Positions 23,077-34,790 of a DNA stretch of 64,000 nt are shown piece after piece (position 1 is the first letter of the stretch; the number at the start of each line of letters is the position of its first letter). This stretch comes from Mytilus galloprovincialis (lineage: Eukaryota; Mollusca; Bivalvia; Mytilida; Mytilidae). The position numbers were made by a program, and so were the translations under genes. The stretch spans positions 59,673,560 through 59,737,559 of the forward strand of contig NC_134839.1 of NCBI RefSeq assembly GCF_965363235.1, written 5' to 3'. The notes beneath the pieces are model-generated. The model saw only the letters and a list, made by a program, of their open reading frames with translations. It searched no databases and had not been told where the DNA came from.

Positions 23077-23785
23077 TTGTTCCGACATTGGAAAGTTCCG
23101 GGCGGAAAGAACTAACTAGCCAAAAAGTTCCGGAGGAACTTATTAACTAGTTACTTTGTTCTTCCTCTGGTTTAAACGTTCCACTGGAACAAAGTGACTA
23201 GTTGAAAAGTTCCAATGGAAGATATCAACTAGTTAGAAAGTTCCTTTTTGCCAAATTAGTCAAAACCAGAACTAACAAAACAGCCCAAAAGTACCAACCG
23301 AACTTATCAACCAGTCACAAAGTTGCATGTAGAGAATTGATGCAAAGTAAAAGCACAACATATTATATTTGAACCTTTCAAAGGGGAACCAAGATACTGA
23401 TTACAAAAGTCAAAAAGAACTTATCAACTAGTCACAAAGTTCCTCTTTGGCAAAGTAGTCAAAACTGGAACTAACAAACTAGCCCAAAAGTTCCTCCTCA
23501 TGTAGGTACTTTTAAAAATATCAATTTCAGATTAATGTATACAATAAATTAGAATTTATTCCGTTATAAAGGCAACATTCTGACCAAATTAACTAGTTGT
23601 TCTGTTCGGCCAGAACTATTCAACTAGCTACATTGTTCCGGGACTTTTTAACTACCTACTTTTTTCCAGAACTTTTCGACTGCACTCGGAATAAAACAAC
23701 TAGTTGGAAAGTTCAATCGGAATAAATAACTAGTTGAAAAGTTCCGCTGGAACAAAGTACATTTTGTAACTGACGGAACATAGTG
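23077..23785. repeat. Array of AACTAGTT and GTTCC/GGAAC palindromic modules
   Basis: Perfect AACTAGTT occurs at 23145, 23227, 23591, 23698 and 23728, with one- or two-base variants (for example 23195 and 23622) between them. These alternate with GTTCCnnnGGAAC-type pairs (for example GTTCCGGAGGAAC, GTTCCACTGGAAC, GTTCCGCTGGAAC). The connecting sequence is mostly TTTTC or AnTTTG. Both parts are self-complementary, so the array reads alike on both strands. It ends about 70 bases before the NAPEPLD start codon exon. It could be a satellite-like repeat, a foldback transposon or a cluster of binding sites. Confidence 0.7.
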
Positions 23786-23852
23786 GCTGTTACATATACC
23801 ATGTATACAGGTATATGCATATTCTTTAAATTAAATTTTATTTTTCAGATAA

Positions 23853-24020
23853 ATGGCAGAAGCAGTTAGTGATCCTTTGCCTGATGATTTTACCAATCCA
23901 ATTGTTTTAAAGAATGGTTGTTATGAGAACCCATGGAAAGGATTTAAATTTCCAGGATTAGGAGGATTATTGAAGTTCATTTTCATCAGCAAAGACAACT
24001 CCAATATTCCTAGAAGTCAA
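23853..24020 (+). CDS. NAPEPLD: NAPEPLD coding exon 1
   Basis: Codes residues 1-56, starting [13 protein letters not shown] and including [19 protein letters not shown], which matches the NPWPTWK...LRW region of the vertebrate enzyme. Donor GTAAAT follows at 24021; phase 0. Confidence 0.88.
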
Positions 24021-27000
24021 GTAAATATATCTCATCTGTTTACATGATCATATTTTTACACGCCCGTCAAAATTTTGATGGGACGTATTATGGTATACAA
24101 ATGTCCGGTGTCCGTCTGTCTGTCTGGCGTAAACATGTTGCACTGTAACTTGAGAACAACTTATCCAAATTTCATGAAACCTTATATAGTTGTTTCTTAT
24201 GATGGTCAAATGATCTCTATACTTTTTGGTGAAAATAAGATTAAAACTTTTTGAGTTGCATCACTTTGTAACTAAAACAGGGGTGTTTTTTTTTCACATG
24301 TCCCACCTTATCTCAAAAAGAATTTGTATTATTGCTTAAAACTTTACACACTTCTTAGTTATATTGATCTTAAGATCTGTCATGTCTGTATACTTTTTGG
24401 TGATGATTCAAAATTTGAGTTATTCAGTATTTTGTAAAAAAAGGGGGAGGGTTTTTATACGCCCGTCAAAATTTTGACGGGACGTATTATGGTATACAAA
24501 TGTCCGGTGTCCGTCCGTCAGTCTGTCCGGCGTAAACATGTCGCACCGTAACTTGAGAACGACTTATCCAAATTTCCTGAAACTTTATATAATTGTTTCT
24601 TACGATGGTCAAATGATCTGTATACTTTTTGGTGAAAATAAGATTAAAACTTTTTTAAGTTACAGCACTTTGTAACTAAAACAGGGGTGTGTTTTTTTCA
24701 CATGTCCAACTCATCTCAAAAACGATTTTGGATTATTGCTTAAAACTTTACACTCTTCTTAGTTATATTAATCTTAAGATCTGTATACTTTTTGGTGATG
24801 ATTCAATATTTCATTTTTTAGTAATTCAGTATTTTGTAAAAAAGGGGGAGGGGGTTTTTACATGTCGCGCTGTATCTCAAAAACAATTTATGATTATTGC
24901 TTAAGACTTTACACAATTATTTGTTATATTAATCTAAAGATCTGTATACTTTTTGGTTTTGATTCAAAATTTTATTTTAGTGATATTCATTTTTTTGTAA
25001 AAAAAAACAAAACAGGAGAGGTTTCACATGTCCCGTTGTATCTCAAAAACAATATATGGTTATTGCTTAAAACTTTCTCAGAAACTATTTATGATTTTGC
25101 ATAAAAATTCTACACAAGACGACGGGCGTATCATGCGCTCATGGCACAGCTGTTTATTTTACATCTCGTGCTGTATCTGAAAAACGATTTATGATTATTG
25201 CTTAAAACTTTACACATTTCTTTATTATATTAATCTAAAGATCTGTATACTTTTTGGTGATGATTCAAAATTTTATTTTTGAGTTATTGAGTATTTTGTA
25301 AAAAAGGGGGAGGGTTTTTTACATGTCGCGCTGTATCTCAAAAAAAATTTATGATTATTGCTTAAAATTTTACACACTTCTTTGTTATATTAATCTTAAG
25401 ATCTGTATACTTTTTGGTTTTGATTCAAAATATTATTTTAATGATATTTAGTTTTTTGTAAAAAAAACAACAGGAGGGGTTTCACAAGTCCCACCGTATC
25501 TCAAAAACAATATATGGTTATTGCTTAAAACTTTCTCAGAAACTAGTTATGATTTTGCATAAAACTTCTACACAAGACGACGAGGGTATCATGCGCTTAT
25601 GGTGCAGCTGTTTATTAATACCATAAATACTGTAATCAAAATATAAACAAAAAATAGAAATTGGTTTCAAAAAGTCAATATGATAACAATCTAATAGCAT
25701 GAGATACCAACAATAATCATGTACATGTAGATGTAACTATGCAGCAATAATGATTCAGCACTCTCACTAGTTCATGATGAAGTCTTGACAAAATGACAAG
25801 TGGCAAGAGACATCATAATTGATAAATGATGACACAGAAACGTAAACAAACATGATATTCTACTAAATGCTGTGGATTCAATTATTTCAATAGGTTACTT
25901 AATTTTTTTCAGGAGTTAGACAAGACACTACCAGTAGAAAAACCTGATTTTGATAGATTGAACAATCCGCCTCCCAATGACATTCAAGTCACATGGATAG
26001 GACATGCTAGTGTACTAGTTCAGTTTGACGGTCTAACAGTTCTCACAGATCCAATTTTTAGTCAGAGAGCTTCAATGTCACAGTGGTTCGGACCCAAGCG
26101 TTTTAGACCAATACCATGTGAAGTTAAAGAATTACCAAACATCAGTATTGTAGTTATAAGTCATACTCATTATGACCATTTAGATCATGGGTCTGTCCAG
26201 CAATTGAATGAGAGATTTGGGAAAGACTTGGCATGGTATGTACCTAAAGGGACCAAACAATGGATGACAAATGTTGGATGTGAAGATGTCACAGAACTAA
26301 CTTGGTGGGAAGAGGCTGTATTTCCTAAAAAGACAGATTTTAAGTTAGTTTGTACCCCATGTCAACATTGGTGTAAGAGAAATTTGATTGATACCAACAA
26401 GGTAAATCTCTGTTCATCATCATGTTGCATTTTATAAATGTGTCTTGAACAATTACAGCTGTCTTAAGTTATTCAGTAAGGGAACAACCATTTAACTTAA
26501 ACATGTTAAAGGGAGAGGGGGGGTATGTTTTTTCCTTAAAAAAATTATTCTAATCCCGGCAATATGATGAAAAAAATATTCTGGTCAAGCAGTTGACAAA
26601 AAAAAATCTGAATACAGATCAAGATTGAATATGGTTGGCATACCTTTTACTGCTCTAGAGTTTTAAAAGCTTCTTTATAACAATATATGCAAGCAGTAGC
26701 ATCATTTGGGTCCCATGGACACATTCTCCATTTATTTGTATATAGAAAACTAATTTTAGTGCACATCTTGTTCAAGAAATTAAAATTGTCAAAGATGTTT
26801 TTCCCAAAGTTTACAGACTTGCAACATTTGGAGCAGGATTTGCTTCCCTTTGGTGGCACCTGACACAATGCCTGATATGGCCCTTTTCTTTTGATAGGAT
26901 TCATGTTTTTCAGTGTTTGAGAGTGACCAATACTTGTCACAGCACTTGATGGTTTTAGCTGTAAATAATCTGTTATTTTTTTTTCAGGCATTATGGGGAA

Positions 27001-29118
27001 GCTGGCTTGTGAAAGGACCTAAACATAGTTTTTACTTTGCTGGGGATACAGCATACTGTGAAGGATTTGAGCAAATTGGTAGAAAGTATGGTCCTATTTC
27101 ATTTGCAGCTATACCTATAGGTGCATATGAACCAAGGTAAGATTCAGTTAATCTGTTGAATATAGTCATTAGAATTGAAACATCAATACACTAATTGATT
27201 TAGTAAAAAAAAGACATTCTGTAACGTTCCTCAGCCAATTCTGAGATTTATTTCTTGGGACAATAGCCTGATTCTACATGTACATGACTTTGACTACAGG
27301 CAAGTAATATCATTCTTTTGCTTATATTTAGTATAGGTCAGATGTCACAACAGTCTGTATATATAAAATAGTTTTGCAAAATACTTGCTTTTGTGATTAT
27401 ATAAAGAATTTTTGGGTACACTATAGTCTCTGTGAGAAGGAAAAGAAGAACCTAACAATATGAAATAAAAAAATCATTCATATTTGTTGACTTTGAAATT
27501 TTGTATACAATATCTAATGCATATTTAAAATTTACAAAAGTCAAGAAAGTTGTCTATTCCTGAAAAGTAATGGGAGTTGGCATAACAGGCATCTGCTCCG
27601 TTTCCTGGTCTTTCTATATGATAGGAATTTATCTCATTCTAAGGAAACCTCTTTTTTATACATCAATACAAAAATATTTTGTCAACTTTTTTATAATTTG
27701 CTTTCCCAACAGATTATTGCTTTTAAGTTAACAGTCATTACAGTAAAATTTCAAGTTAGTTGTAATAAAATAATTGCTTTAGTTGCCTATTCAACAACAT
27801 ATTGAGTTCATCATATAAAAACTGAATGTAAAAGACACATTTCATTTGCTTCAGTGGAGGTAAACAAAACTTTTATTTCAGAAACTTTATGAAGAATCAG
27901 CATGTCAACCCAGAAGAAGCTGTTAAGATTCATGAAGATATTAAAGCAGAAAATTCTCTAGGAATTCACTGGGGAACATTTAAATTAACAACTGAGGTAA
28001 ATAAAGGAAACAGTAGTATACCACTTTTTCGAAATTCACTAATTGATTGAGAAAAAACAAATCCAGGTAACAAACTAAAACTGAGGGAAACAAATTAAAT
28101 ATAAGAGGAGAACTACGACGCAAAATCATTTTCAGAGGATGCATATAAAGTTAAACTAACTGTAGATGTTAAATGATGTTCTGTTGAGGAATTATTAAAA
28201 GAAGTTCAAATAAAAGCAGAGATAAACTTTTATCAACTAGTGAAATTTTTCTTCTTTTGAAGTCTGTTGGATAGTTGTCTCATTGACAACCATTGGATAG
28301 TTGTCTCATTGACAACCAAATTACCACATGTCCTATTTTTATAGGGTTAATTTTTTTCACAGATCTCACCACACCCTACATCATGTCTTAAATTGGCAAT
28401 AAATTACAAAATAATGTAAAACAGTATTATACATCCTTTATTAGTATTACATTTAAAGCATTTTGGCTAATTACAGGAAAATATTAATTAGGAAAGATAA
28501 ATTTCTAGAGAAATTATTATACTATTTAATGGAGGTATATTATTCTATATAGATATGAATAAAAAGATATGTAGGGTATCACCTATGAAACAACATAAAA
28601 ATAGGAAGACATTTAGACATTCATTCAAACTGATATATATTAAAAGAATGATTAATTGAATTTCACTTGCTTTACTGATCCAGGAGGAGATAGAGAGAAA
28701 TCAAAAAGAATAAATTGTGGTTTAAATTTTATGAAGATGTCCTTTTCTTTTTATCATGCAACACAAGAATTTAAAAAAAATGTTTTTGATTTGCAAAATT
28801 TAAATAAAAGATATTTGTTATGTTATAAAATATCAGTATATACTGCAGTCATTTTATTTCTTAAAATAGGAAAGAATAATTTTATATGATAAATTGTTTT
28901 ATTTATGTCTAAATAAACTCATCATAGACATGATAGATACCAGGATTCAAATTTAATATTAAATTTCTGCATTCTTTGTGTTTCAGCATTACTTAGAACC
29001 AAGAAGTAAACTTACAGAAGAGCTGAAGAACAAAAACATTCCTATTTCATCATTTTTCACGTTACCTCATGGGAGAGTTCATGTTATTGGTAAAGATAAG
29101 CTGAGTAATGATGAATAA
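23853..29118 (+). CDS. NAPEPLD: N-acyl-phosphatidylethanolamine-hydrolysing phospholipase D, five coding exons
   Basis: Exons 23853-24020, 25913-26401, 26988-27136, 27882-27996 and 28987-29118 join with matching phases (0, 0, 2, 0) and GT/AG borders to a 350-residue metallo-beta-lactamase-fold protein. The enzyme cleaves NAPE to N-acylethanolamines such as anandamide plus phosphatidic acid, at inner membranes. Zinc ligands known in the mammalian enzyme are all present: HTHYDH (H140, H142, D144, H145), H208 in QHWCKR, D239 in FAGDTAY, H298 in IHWGTF; H335 in LPHG matches the conserved active-site His. The human enzyme has 393 residues; the difference is mainly a shorter N-terminus. The ATG lies four bases after an acceptor (TTTTTCAG, AG at 23847-23848), so an untranslated exon lies upstream. 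No breaks seen; probably functional. Confidence 0.93.
24059..25616. mobile_element. Bivalve MITE-like repeats filling NAPEPLD intron 1
   Basis: Two left ends (24060 and 24460) contain the palindrome CCCGTCAAAATTTTGACGGG (perfect at 24462-24481, one mismatch in the first copy), followed by GACGTATTATGGTATACAAA. Right ends reading GACGACGGGCGTATCATGCGC or a close variant occur near 25118-25155 and 25574-25614, so ACGCCCGTC and GACGGGCGT are inverted ends. Between them lies a degenerate internal unit (TCTCAAAAACGATTTATGATT, GATCTGTATACTTTTTGGTG) repeated about six times. No coding capacity; it is spliced out with the intron. Confidence 0.7.
25913..26401 (+). CDS. NAPEPLD: NAPEPLD coding exon 2
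   Basis: Codes residues 57-219. It carries the [11 protein letters not shown] strand, [11 protein letters not shown], the HTHYDHLD zinc motif and QHWCKR. The acceptor TTTTTTTCAG ends at 25912 and the donor GTAAAT begins at 26402; phase 0 on both sides. Confidence 0.93.
26647..26991 (-). other. Unidentified antisense ORF in NAPEPLD intron 2
   Basis: A 114-residue ORF runs opposite to NAPEPLD, almost wholly within intron 2; its ATG overlaps exon 3 by four bases. It starts [15 protein letters not shown] and has a cysteine-rich C-terminal half ([19 protein letters not shown]), which could form a zinc site. The first residues come from the antisense of the polypyrimidine tract of the acceptor, which argues for chance. 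No family recognised. It may be an old transposon remnant. Confidence 0.25.
26988..27136 (+). CDS. NAPEPLD: NAPEPLD coding exon 3
   Basis: Codes residues 220-268 and two bases of Arg269: [21 protein letters not shown] with the zinc-bridging Asp, and AIPIGAYEP. The acceptor TTTTTTTTTCAG ends at 26987 and the donor GTAAGA begins at 27137. Confidence 0.93.
27137..27881 (+). other. NAPEPLD intron 3
   Basis: AT-rich intron with no recognised repeat or gene. Confidence 0.7.
27882..27996 (+). CDS. NAPEPLD: NAPEPLD coding exon 4
   Basis: Completes Arg269, then codes residues 270-307: [20 protein letters not shown] and [12 protein letters not shown], with zinc-ligand His298. Acceptor TTTATTTCAG, donor GTAAAT. 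Confidence 0.92.
27997..28986 (+). other. NAPEPLD intron 4 with a 26-bp duplication
   Basis: Near 28268-28319 the block TTGGATAGTTGTCTCATTGA with its CAACCA tail occurs twice in direct succession, followed by AAATTACCACATGTCC. It resembles the end of a family B tail. A 77-codon ORF at 28656-28889 is not convincing. Confidence 0.5.
28987..29118 (+). CDS. NAPEPLD: NAPEPLD coding exon 5
   Basis: Codes residues 308-350 ([13 protein letters not shown] ... [13 protein letters not shown]) and the stop at 29116-29118. HYLEP and the LPHG His are conserved family features. AATAAA overlaps the stop region (29114 onwards), but the true poly(A) site is not determined. Confidence 0.92.
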   Translation, partial: HYLEPRSKLTEELKNKNIPISSFFTLPHGRVHVIGKDKLSNDE

Positions 29119-30540
29119 ATAAAAATTCAAATGTGACACTTTCACTTTGAAAAGGACAAGATGGTCCTTGAAAGGCTTGGAATTAATCATTTTAGTCACA
29201 CCTTTATTCATTTAATACCAATCAGAATAACGTCATAAATGGTATACAGCTTGACAGTGATGGCTTGTAAAGTGTAAACATTTTTGGAATCTATCGATCA
29301 GACACATACTCCTTATTTTCCAATACTTTTATTTAGGAGTGGGGTATGCTTAACATGGGAATACTTGCCACTGATTGTCTGAAGTAAGGCTGTCTGATTC
29401 TTTAAATGAATGCATATCTAGCAGATAATAGAGTGATTATTTTTAGGGCTTTATAAAAACTGGACTTTTTTTTACAGAGTTCTGTTTTATATATGAATGA
29501 ATAAACCATCCATCACTCTTTCAGGTTTTAGTTTGTAACACAGATTTGTTTTTAAAGCAATTGCTTTTATGCTATCGCGTATGGCCATCTTTGTGACCCA
29601 GATCAGAGACTCCGCCCATATCAAGCAATAGTATTTTGTTAAACAGGCTCCTGGTCTGTCATTCTTTAACACCTATGTATGTTTTCTAATGCAATACATA
29701 GCTTGAAACTTTAAAAAAAACGTTAGTGGATTTAAGAAGTTTCAGAATATGTTCTTGTAGATGTATTTTTGTATTTAAAGGGTCAACCGTTTGACTATCA
29801 AATAACATAGAAGTCCGAGTGAAAAAAAGTACATTTTTATAACTGCGATTCCGTTTTCCGCCGTTCGTACGATGTTTCAACAAAATATGGATTCATTTCA
29901 GTTGTTGATTTAGTATTGAAAATTTAACTGAATTATCTCCTATTAAATACGGTTTAAATGTTTAATTTGTGTTTCTTTAAGAGGTCAGGTGCTCTTGTTC
30001 ATTCATAAAATTATCGTTCATTCATACATTTATCGTAAAATCAAAATCACTACACAGGTTAATGCGTAGTGTCAAATGATTACCTGTAATCTAAAAATAG
30101 ACAAACTTTGTTTGCGCAAATAATTTAGCGGAACGAAACCCTTGTTGAAAACAAATAACAATAAGTTCGTTTTCCTTTTCTGTCATCCGTAATATTTATC
30201 GATCACCTTACTAATGAAATGGACCCGTCCAAACGTAGTAGATGCCAAGTCGGTCCAGATGAAGAGATATTTCAATTTGGAATTTTCTAGTTACATAGAT
30301 TGAAAAAAAGTACGTCTTTTTAAATATCATGATCAAAACTGGGAATGCATAACAAATGTCAGATGAAACCATTATCCTCGTCTTTTCAGTGAACAAGTCT
30401 ACTACGTTTGTTGACACTCGACGGTCCACCGTGTTAGCAATTTTATTTCACATGTTTTCGAAATATTGAAGATCATTTTTCGCAATGTTTCCTGAAAATT
30501 GATAAATGTCAAAGCAACGTAGAGCTGTTTGTTCTTGTTC
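29119..30540. other. NAPEPLD 3' flank, nothing else recognised
   Basis: AT-rich sequence that may include the NAPEPLD 3' untranslated region. Small minus-strand ORFs (29487-29672, 29686-29883, 30211-30429) show no domain. Confidence 0.5.
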
Positions 30541-30544
30541 GTAT

Positions 30545-30695
30545 AATAAAATTGAGAATGGAAATGGGGAATGTGTCAAAGAGACAACAACTCGACCATA
30601 GAAAAACATACAACAGCAGAAGGTCACCAACAGGTCTTTAATGCAGCGAAAAATTCCCGCACCGGGAGGCGTCCTTCCACTGGCCCTTAACAATA
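30545..30695 (-). mobile_element. Short Penelope-like 3' tail, minus orientation
   Basis: AAAATTGAGAATGGAAATGG, AAGAGACAACAACTCGACC and AAATTCCCGCACCGGGAGGC match, reversed, the last 150 bases of the insert at 1785-2560. Confidence 0.7.
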
Positions 30696-30789
30696 CATCA
30701 GTGATAACGATTTAATGTCATGTTTGTCTGTGATGACCCTCCCCCCTTTTCGGGATTGCATGAGAATTATAGTTATCTCGTACCCACAT

Positions 30790-30855
30790 GCACTTGTTTC
30801 TATCCATAGGAAGGTCGGCTATCCATATAAAACTATTTTGGATAGAAACAAGTGC
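30790..30855. repeat. 17-bp perfect inverted repeat
   Basis: GCACTTGTTTCTATCCA (30790-30806) and TGGATAGAAACAAGTGC (30839-30855) are exact reverse complements with a 32-base loop. AAACAAGTGCCTGTGC also occurs near 17230, so this may be the end of a dispersed repeat. Confidence 0.8.
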
Positions 30856-30899
30856 CTGTGCTCGTACCGCATCAGAAGGACATACATGTATATCAACTG

Positions 30900-33182
30900 A
30901 GCAATAATGTTTGGAACTTAGTTTAAAAAATGATGACAAAGTACCATTATGAAAATATTTTTATTAAGCTGAAATATATACATTTATTCTTTACATGTTT
31001 ATGTCTTGTAAGATATTTTATTTCTTTCCCGTTTTTTAACATTTGCGTCTGGAAAGTTGAAATGTTTTAACTTAATCATTTGTGTTAATGGTTAAATATA
31101 AATTGATAATGAAAATTGTTAAAATTAAATCAATAAAGGAAATTATTGCCCAGTTACAAACACTACCAGGGGATAATCCATGATGATTTCTTTTTGAGTT
31201 ATATGTTTCAGCACATGTATATTTGACCCCAACTTTAGCCTGGTAAACGTGTTGTCTCCTTGTGAAATATAAAACATATTAAAAATGACTTTCTGCTAAA
31301 GTCTTTTATTTATATAAAGTTAAAACCTTCTTACTTCTAACTAGACAACACTCATGTCAGGTTTAAATATTATATATATGTGGATGAAAAATAAAAGTCC
31401 CCAAACATTAACATGACAGCAATTGCTTTTACAGCCTTTAAGGCTTTGATTTTCTCAATCCATTTATGAATTTCGAAAACAGTGGTATACTACTGTTGCC
31501 TTTATTGAACTTGATGATCCTGTGGTGAATGAATTTTGTCAAGGCATTTAGCCAAGTATATCCAAGATTAGATTTTTTTTTAGAAATTCCTGACTATAAC
31601 AGCAGTTTGTACAGATAACATATAATTCCACTGTGACTTCCATAGACTTAAAACATAAAAAGACATTTTGTGACTGCATAATTACTAAGTATGTTGTGTA
31701 AACTATTTATAAGTCTTGAACAATTCAGTATTTTGACAATCAATTTTGTCATGAACAATTCAGTATTTCTGACAATCAATTTTTACTTGAATTTTTTTTG
31801 GTCAATAGAACTCAGGGATAGGAAAGCAAACCCCTTTCATGCATTAAAATGGAGATAAAGGTGTCTCAGTGATTTCATGGACATATACAATGTCTATAAG
31901 TCATCTATTTGTGATTTGTCTTGGCTTAGATCTGGATATAAATGCATAACTTAAAAATTATATTAGTTTTGTATGTATTGTTTTGTATAATTGTTTTATT
32001 TTTCACTGTCTTTCATTTATATTCATTGATGTGTTATTTTCTTAAGGACTTGTGAGTTTTTAATTCCCTTGATATATTTTGTCTTTTTGATGAAGCCTGA
32101 CCAAAAGAGCAATGTAGACTTTGGCATCTGTCATCTCTTCTGATACCACTTGATCAGTTTCAATCAAACTACAACTTATGATCCATAAGGTTTCTAAAAT
32201 AAAGTTCATGTTTTTTTTGTTCCTGCTAATCAAACAGCATGACTAATAGATATCAAATAAGAAGAAAATACATTTGTTATCTAATGATCTCTAATATCTT
32301 GATCGATAGAGAAAATTTTACTGCAAATATTCTTAGATGTTAAGATCTATGTCCTTACTTTTTTTACCAAAATTATCATATGAATCCTTATAAGAGTTAT
32401 TGCCCTGGTTTTTACTAATTTTCGAATTTTTGCCTATTAGTTTAAAAATTATAAAAGATAAGTAGAAAATGTTAACAGCAAAAATTATCAGCAATACAAT
32501 ATTTACAAAAAAATTGATGTATGACTGAAACAATTGAATCACTCCAGAAGCAATTGCCAAAGTCATAGTTTTTGCCTTATATCTCGAGAACTAAAATAGA
32601 TAGAGGAAACAGATTTTTTAAATAACTTTTTATTTTTGTTTAAATTTTTGACTTTTCTTTTGGAAATATAACTAATTCTAAACTGCAAAAATGATGATTA
32701 TATACCAGTTCTACAATAATATCAATATAAATATAAAAAATTTGATAACCCCTTATAGAAGAAATTGACCTTAAAAGATAATTGTGTTTTTACTAATACA
32801 TTTGTTTATTATCTCTTAAATGATATAAGATAGGTACAGAAACAGAAAAAAACAAAAGTGATCAGCAAACCAAGATAATCAAAGATCCCAATGTGGACAA
32901 ATCAACTGGATGACGCAGTATATGTGGTATTGCTTTAAATTTAAGATTTTTACAAATCTTTAGTTGTTGCCTTTTAATTCAATTTTTACAAGTCAGCACA
33001 CTAAGTTCTTCAGGCTCACTTGTGTTTTTTTTCAATGTAAGGTATTGTCTGATATTAAAAGCATTAAGGAAAGTAAAAATATTTGCTAAATTCCATACTA
33101 TGAATTTGTATTTAATAATTTATTTCACCTATTTATATTGTTTAATTTTGTAAGATGGTGTTGAATACGAACTTTTGAGTGC
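30900..33182. other. Intergenic; diverged repeat in the right part
   Basis: Nothing recognised to about 32270. From there to about 33050 blocks such as TTATTGCCCTGG, TTTTTGCCTTATATCTCGAG and a final CAGGCTCACTTGTG resemble decayed members of the bivalve repeat group that ends in GTGAGC at 3866. The 77-codon minus ORF at 32333-32566 lies in this repeat and is not a gene. Confidence 0.4.
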
Positions 33183-33459
33183 TTTTACAGCCGATTTCAA
33201 TGAGTATGTAGCTAAAGGTAATATCTTTGGTTAGCTTGCTTGCTAGCTGAACAGTGAAGTCATTGTTAGGTTAGGTAAATGACCCTCCTTTACGAGTAGA
33301 CTAGTCTGACAGTAAACCAATCTATCTGTCTGTAGGACTAGGCTACTTCGAATGGAGGGTAGTATACCTTTCATAACAATGACTTCACGGTTCAGCTAGT
33401 AAGCAAGCTTATCAAAGATATTACATTTAGCTACATACTCATTGAAATTGGCTGTAAAA
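33183..33459. mobile_element. 277-bp foldback element with ~120-bp inverted arms
   Basis: The left arm (TTTTACAGCCGATTTCAATG and onward, about 33183-33310) and right arm (about 33335-33459) are inverted copies with roughly 85-90% identity by eye. Shared blocks include GAGTATGTAGCTAAA, AATATCTTTG, AGCTTGCTTnCTAGCTGAAC and GTGAAGTCATTGTTA. The loop is only a few tens of bases. No clear target duplication and no coding capacity. Confidence 0.8.
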
Positions 33460-34560
33460 TGGAAAAAGACACCCATATTACCTCGAGACATGTGCCCTGT
33501 TTTAATTTCTGTATTTTTCCATTTGTATTATAAATATGTATCAAAATATATGTGAAAATAATAAAATTATATGTGTTTATGTATAATTGCTGTTAGATGA
33601 TTTTTCAAGTCCTAGTTATTAATGTAACAAAACCATGACTTATTTATATTTAATTATGCTCAGAGAAGACTGAATTACCTCAAATAAATCTTTGTATCAT
33701 TCTTTTTTACTGGTTTTACTTACTGTCATGACTATGAAAGGTCAACATAAATTTATAGAATAATCAGAAAAGTATATGAATAAAATACAAATGTATTCAA
33801 ACTGTGTTCAGTTCTCAGTTTTAAAGTAATCTATACCTATTCGTACTGAAAAGATGCATCTTTGATCAGAAAAGTGCCTACAAATGTGTGTCAATTTGAC
33901 ATTTTATCACATAGTTAATCTTCATTAACTTTGGTTAGATAAATGATCTACAATAATGCAAACAAGATGATTTTATGTATCTATTAGGATAGAACTGGCA
34001 CCATGACGTATATTTTGTGATTTACTGACTTTTGTGAAATTTTTTAAATCTTAAATTATACTCATTGTCGTATAATATTCACTAAAGTTATAATTATTTA
34101 TGCAGATGCATTTTCTATTCTCTGACAGTTACGATTTCAATCATGCAGAAAGTAGCGTCTGGCTCAATTACAAAATTTCAATCCTGGTATCTATGATGAG
34201 TTTATTTAGTAAACATTAGATTAGGGAAACAAGTATAGGAAATATTAGGAACTTTTGTAATTCTTCAAAACTATGTTAAGTATTCAGAAAATCAGTGTAT
34301 TGTTTGTAAGTTATTGACATGTACTGTTCCTTTATTTTATAGATGTGTACAAGGATTGGTCGAAATCTTAGTAAACAAATCCTTTATATATAAATTATTA
34401 GATATGAGTACTGTTACAAGTTTCACTTAAAATGTGAACATATGCAAGTTTCACTTAAGATGTGAACATATACAAGTTTCACTTTTGGGTTTTTGATGTT
34501 GCAAGTTTGATTTTTTTTGTAATTTAAATTATTTCTATTTCAATAAGGTTGTTATATATA
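33460..34560. other. Intergenic, mostly unrecognised
   Basis: AT-rich. A short family C-like fragment lies near 34155-34205 (AGCGTCTGGC ... AATCCTGGTATCTATGATGA). GTTTCACTTAA/GATGTGAACATATnCAA is repeated two to three times near 34415-34490. Confidence 0.45.
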
Positions 34561-34564
34561 TATA

Positions 34565-34790
34565 TTATAATAAGATGTGTTATGAGTGCCAATGAGACAA
34601 CTCTCCATCCAAGTCCTAATGTATTCAACAAGGAGCCTTGGCTCACACCGAACTGCAAGCTATAAACAGCCCATAAATGAATAGTATAAAACAATTACAA
34701 CAGGAACTTCAATGGTCTAATCGATATAAAAAAAAACGAGAAAAGCTAACACCAACAAACAACAGCCACCAAACAACAAGCTAGTATTCT
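34565..34790 (-). repeat. Family B tail, minus orientation
   Basis: TATGAGTGCCAATGAGACAA, GGAGCCTTGGCTCACACCG and CAAGCTATAAA are the reverse complement of the family B blocks at 14405-14590, in reversed order. Confidence 0.65.

Noticed and set aside
25958-26437. NAPEPLD exon 2 read as a free-standing 159-residue protein
   Set aside because: It would need a TTG start and ends in intron sequence; splice sites at 25912 and 26402 and homology show that it is an internal exon.
32333-32566. 77-residue hydrophobic minus ORF that looks like a membrane protein
   Set aside because: It lies in a decayed repeat, and AT-rich antisense sequence often translates to hydrophobic residues.
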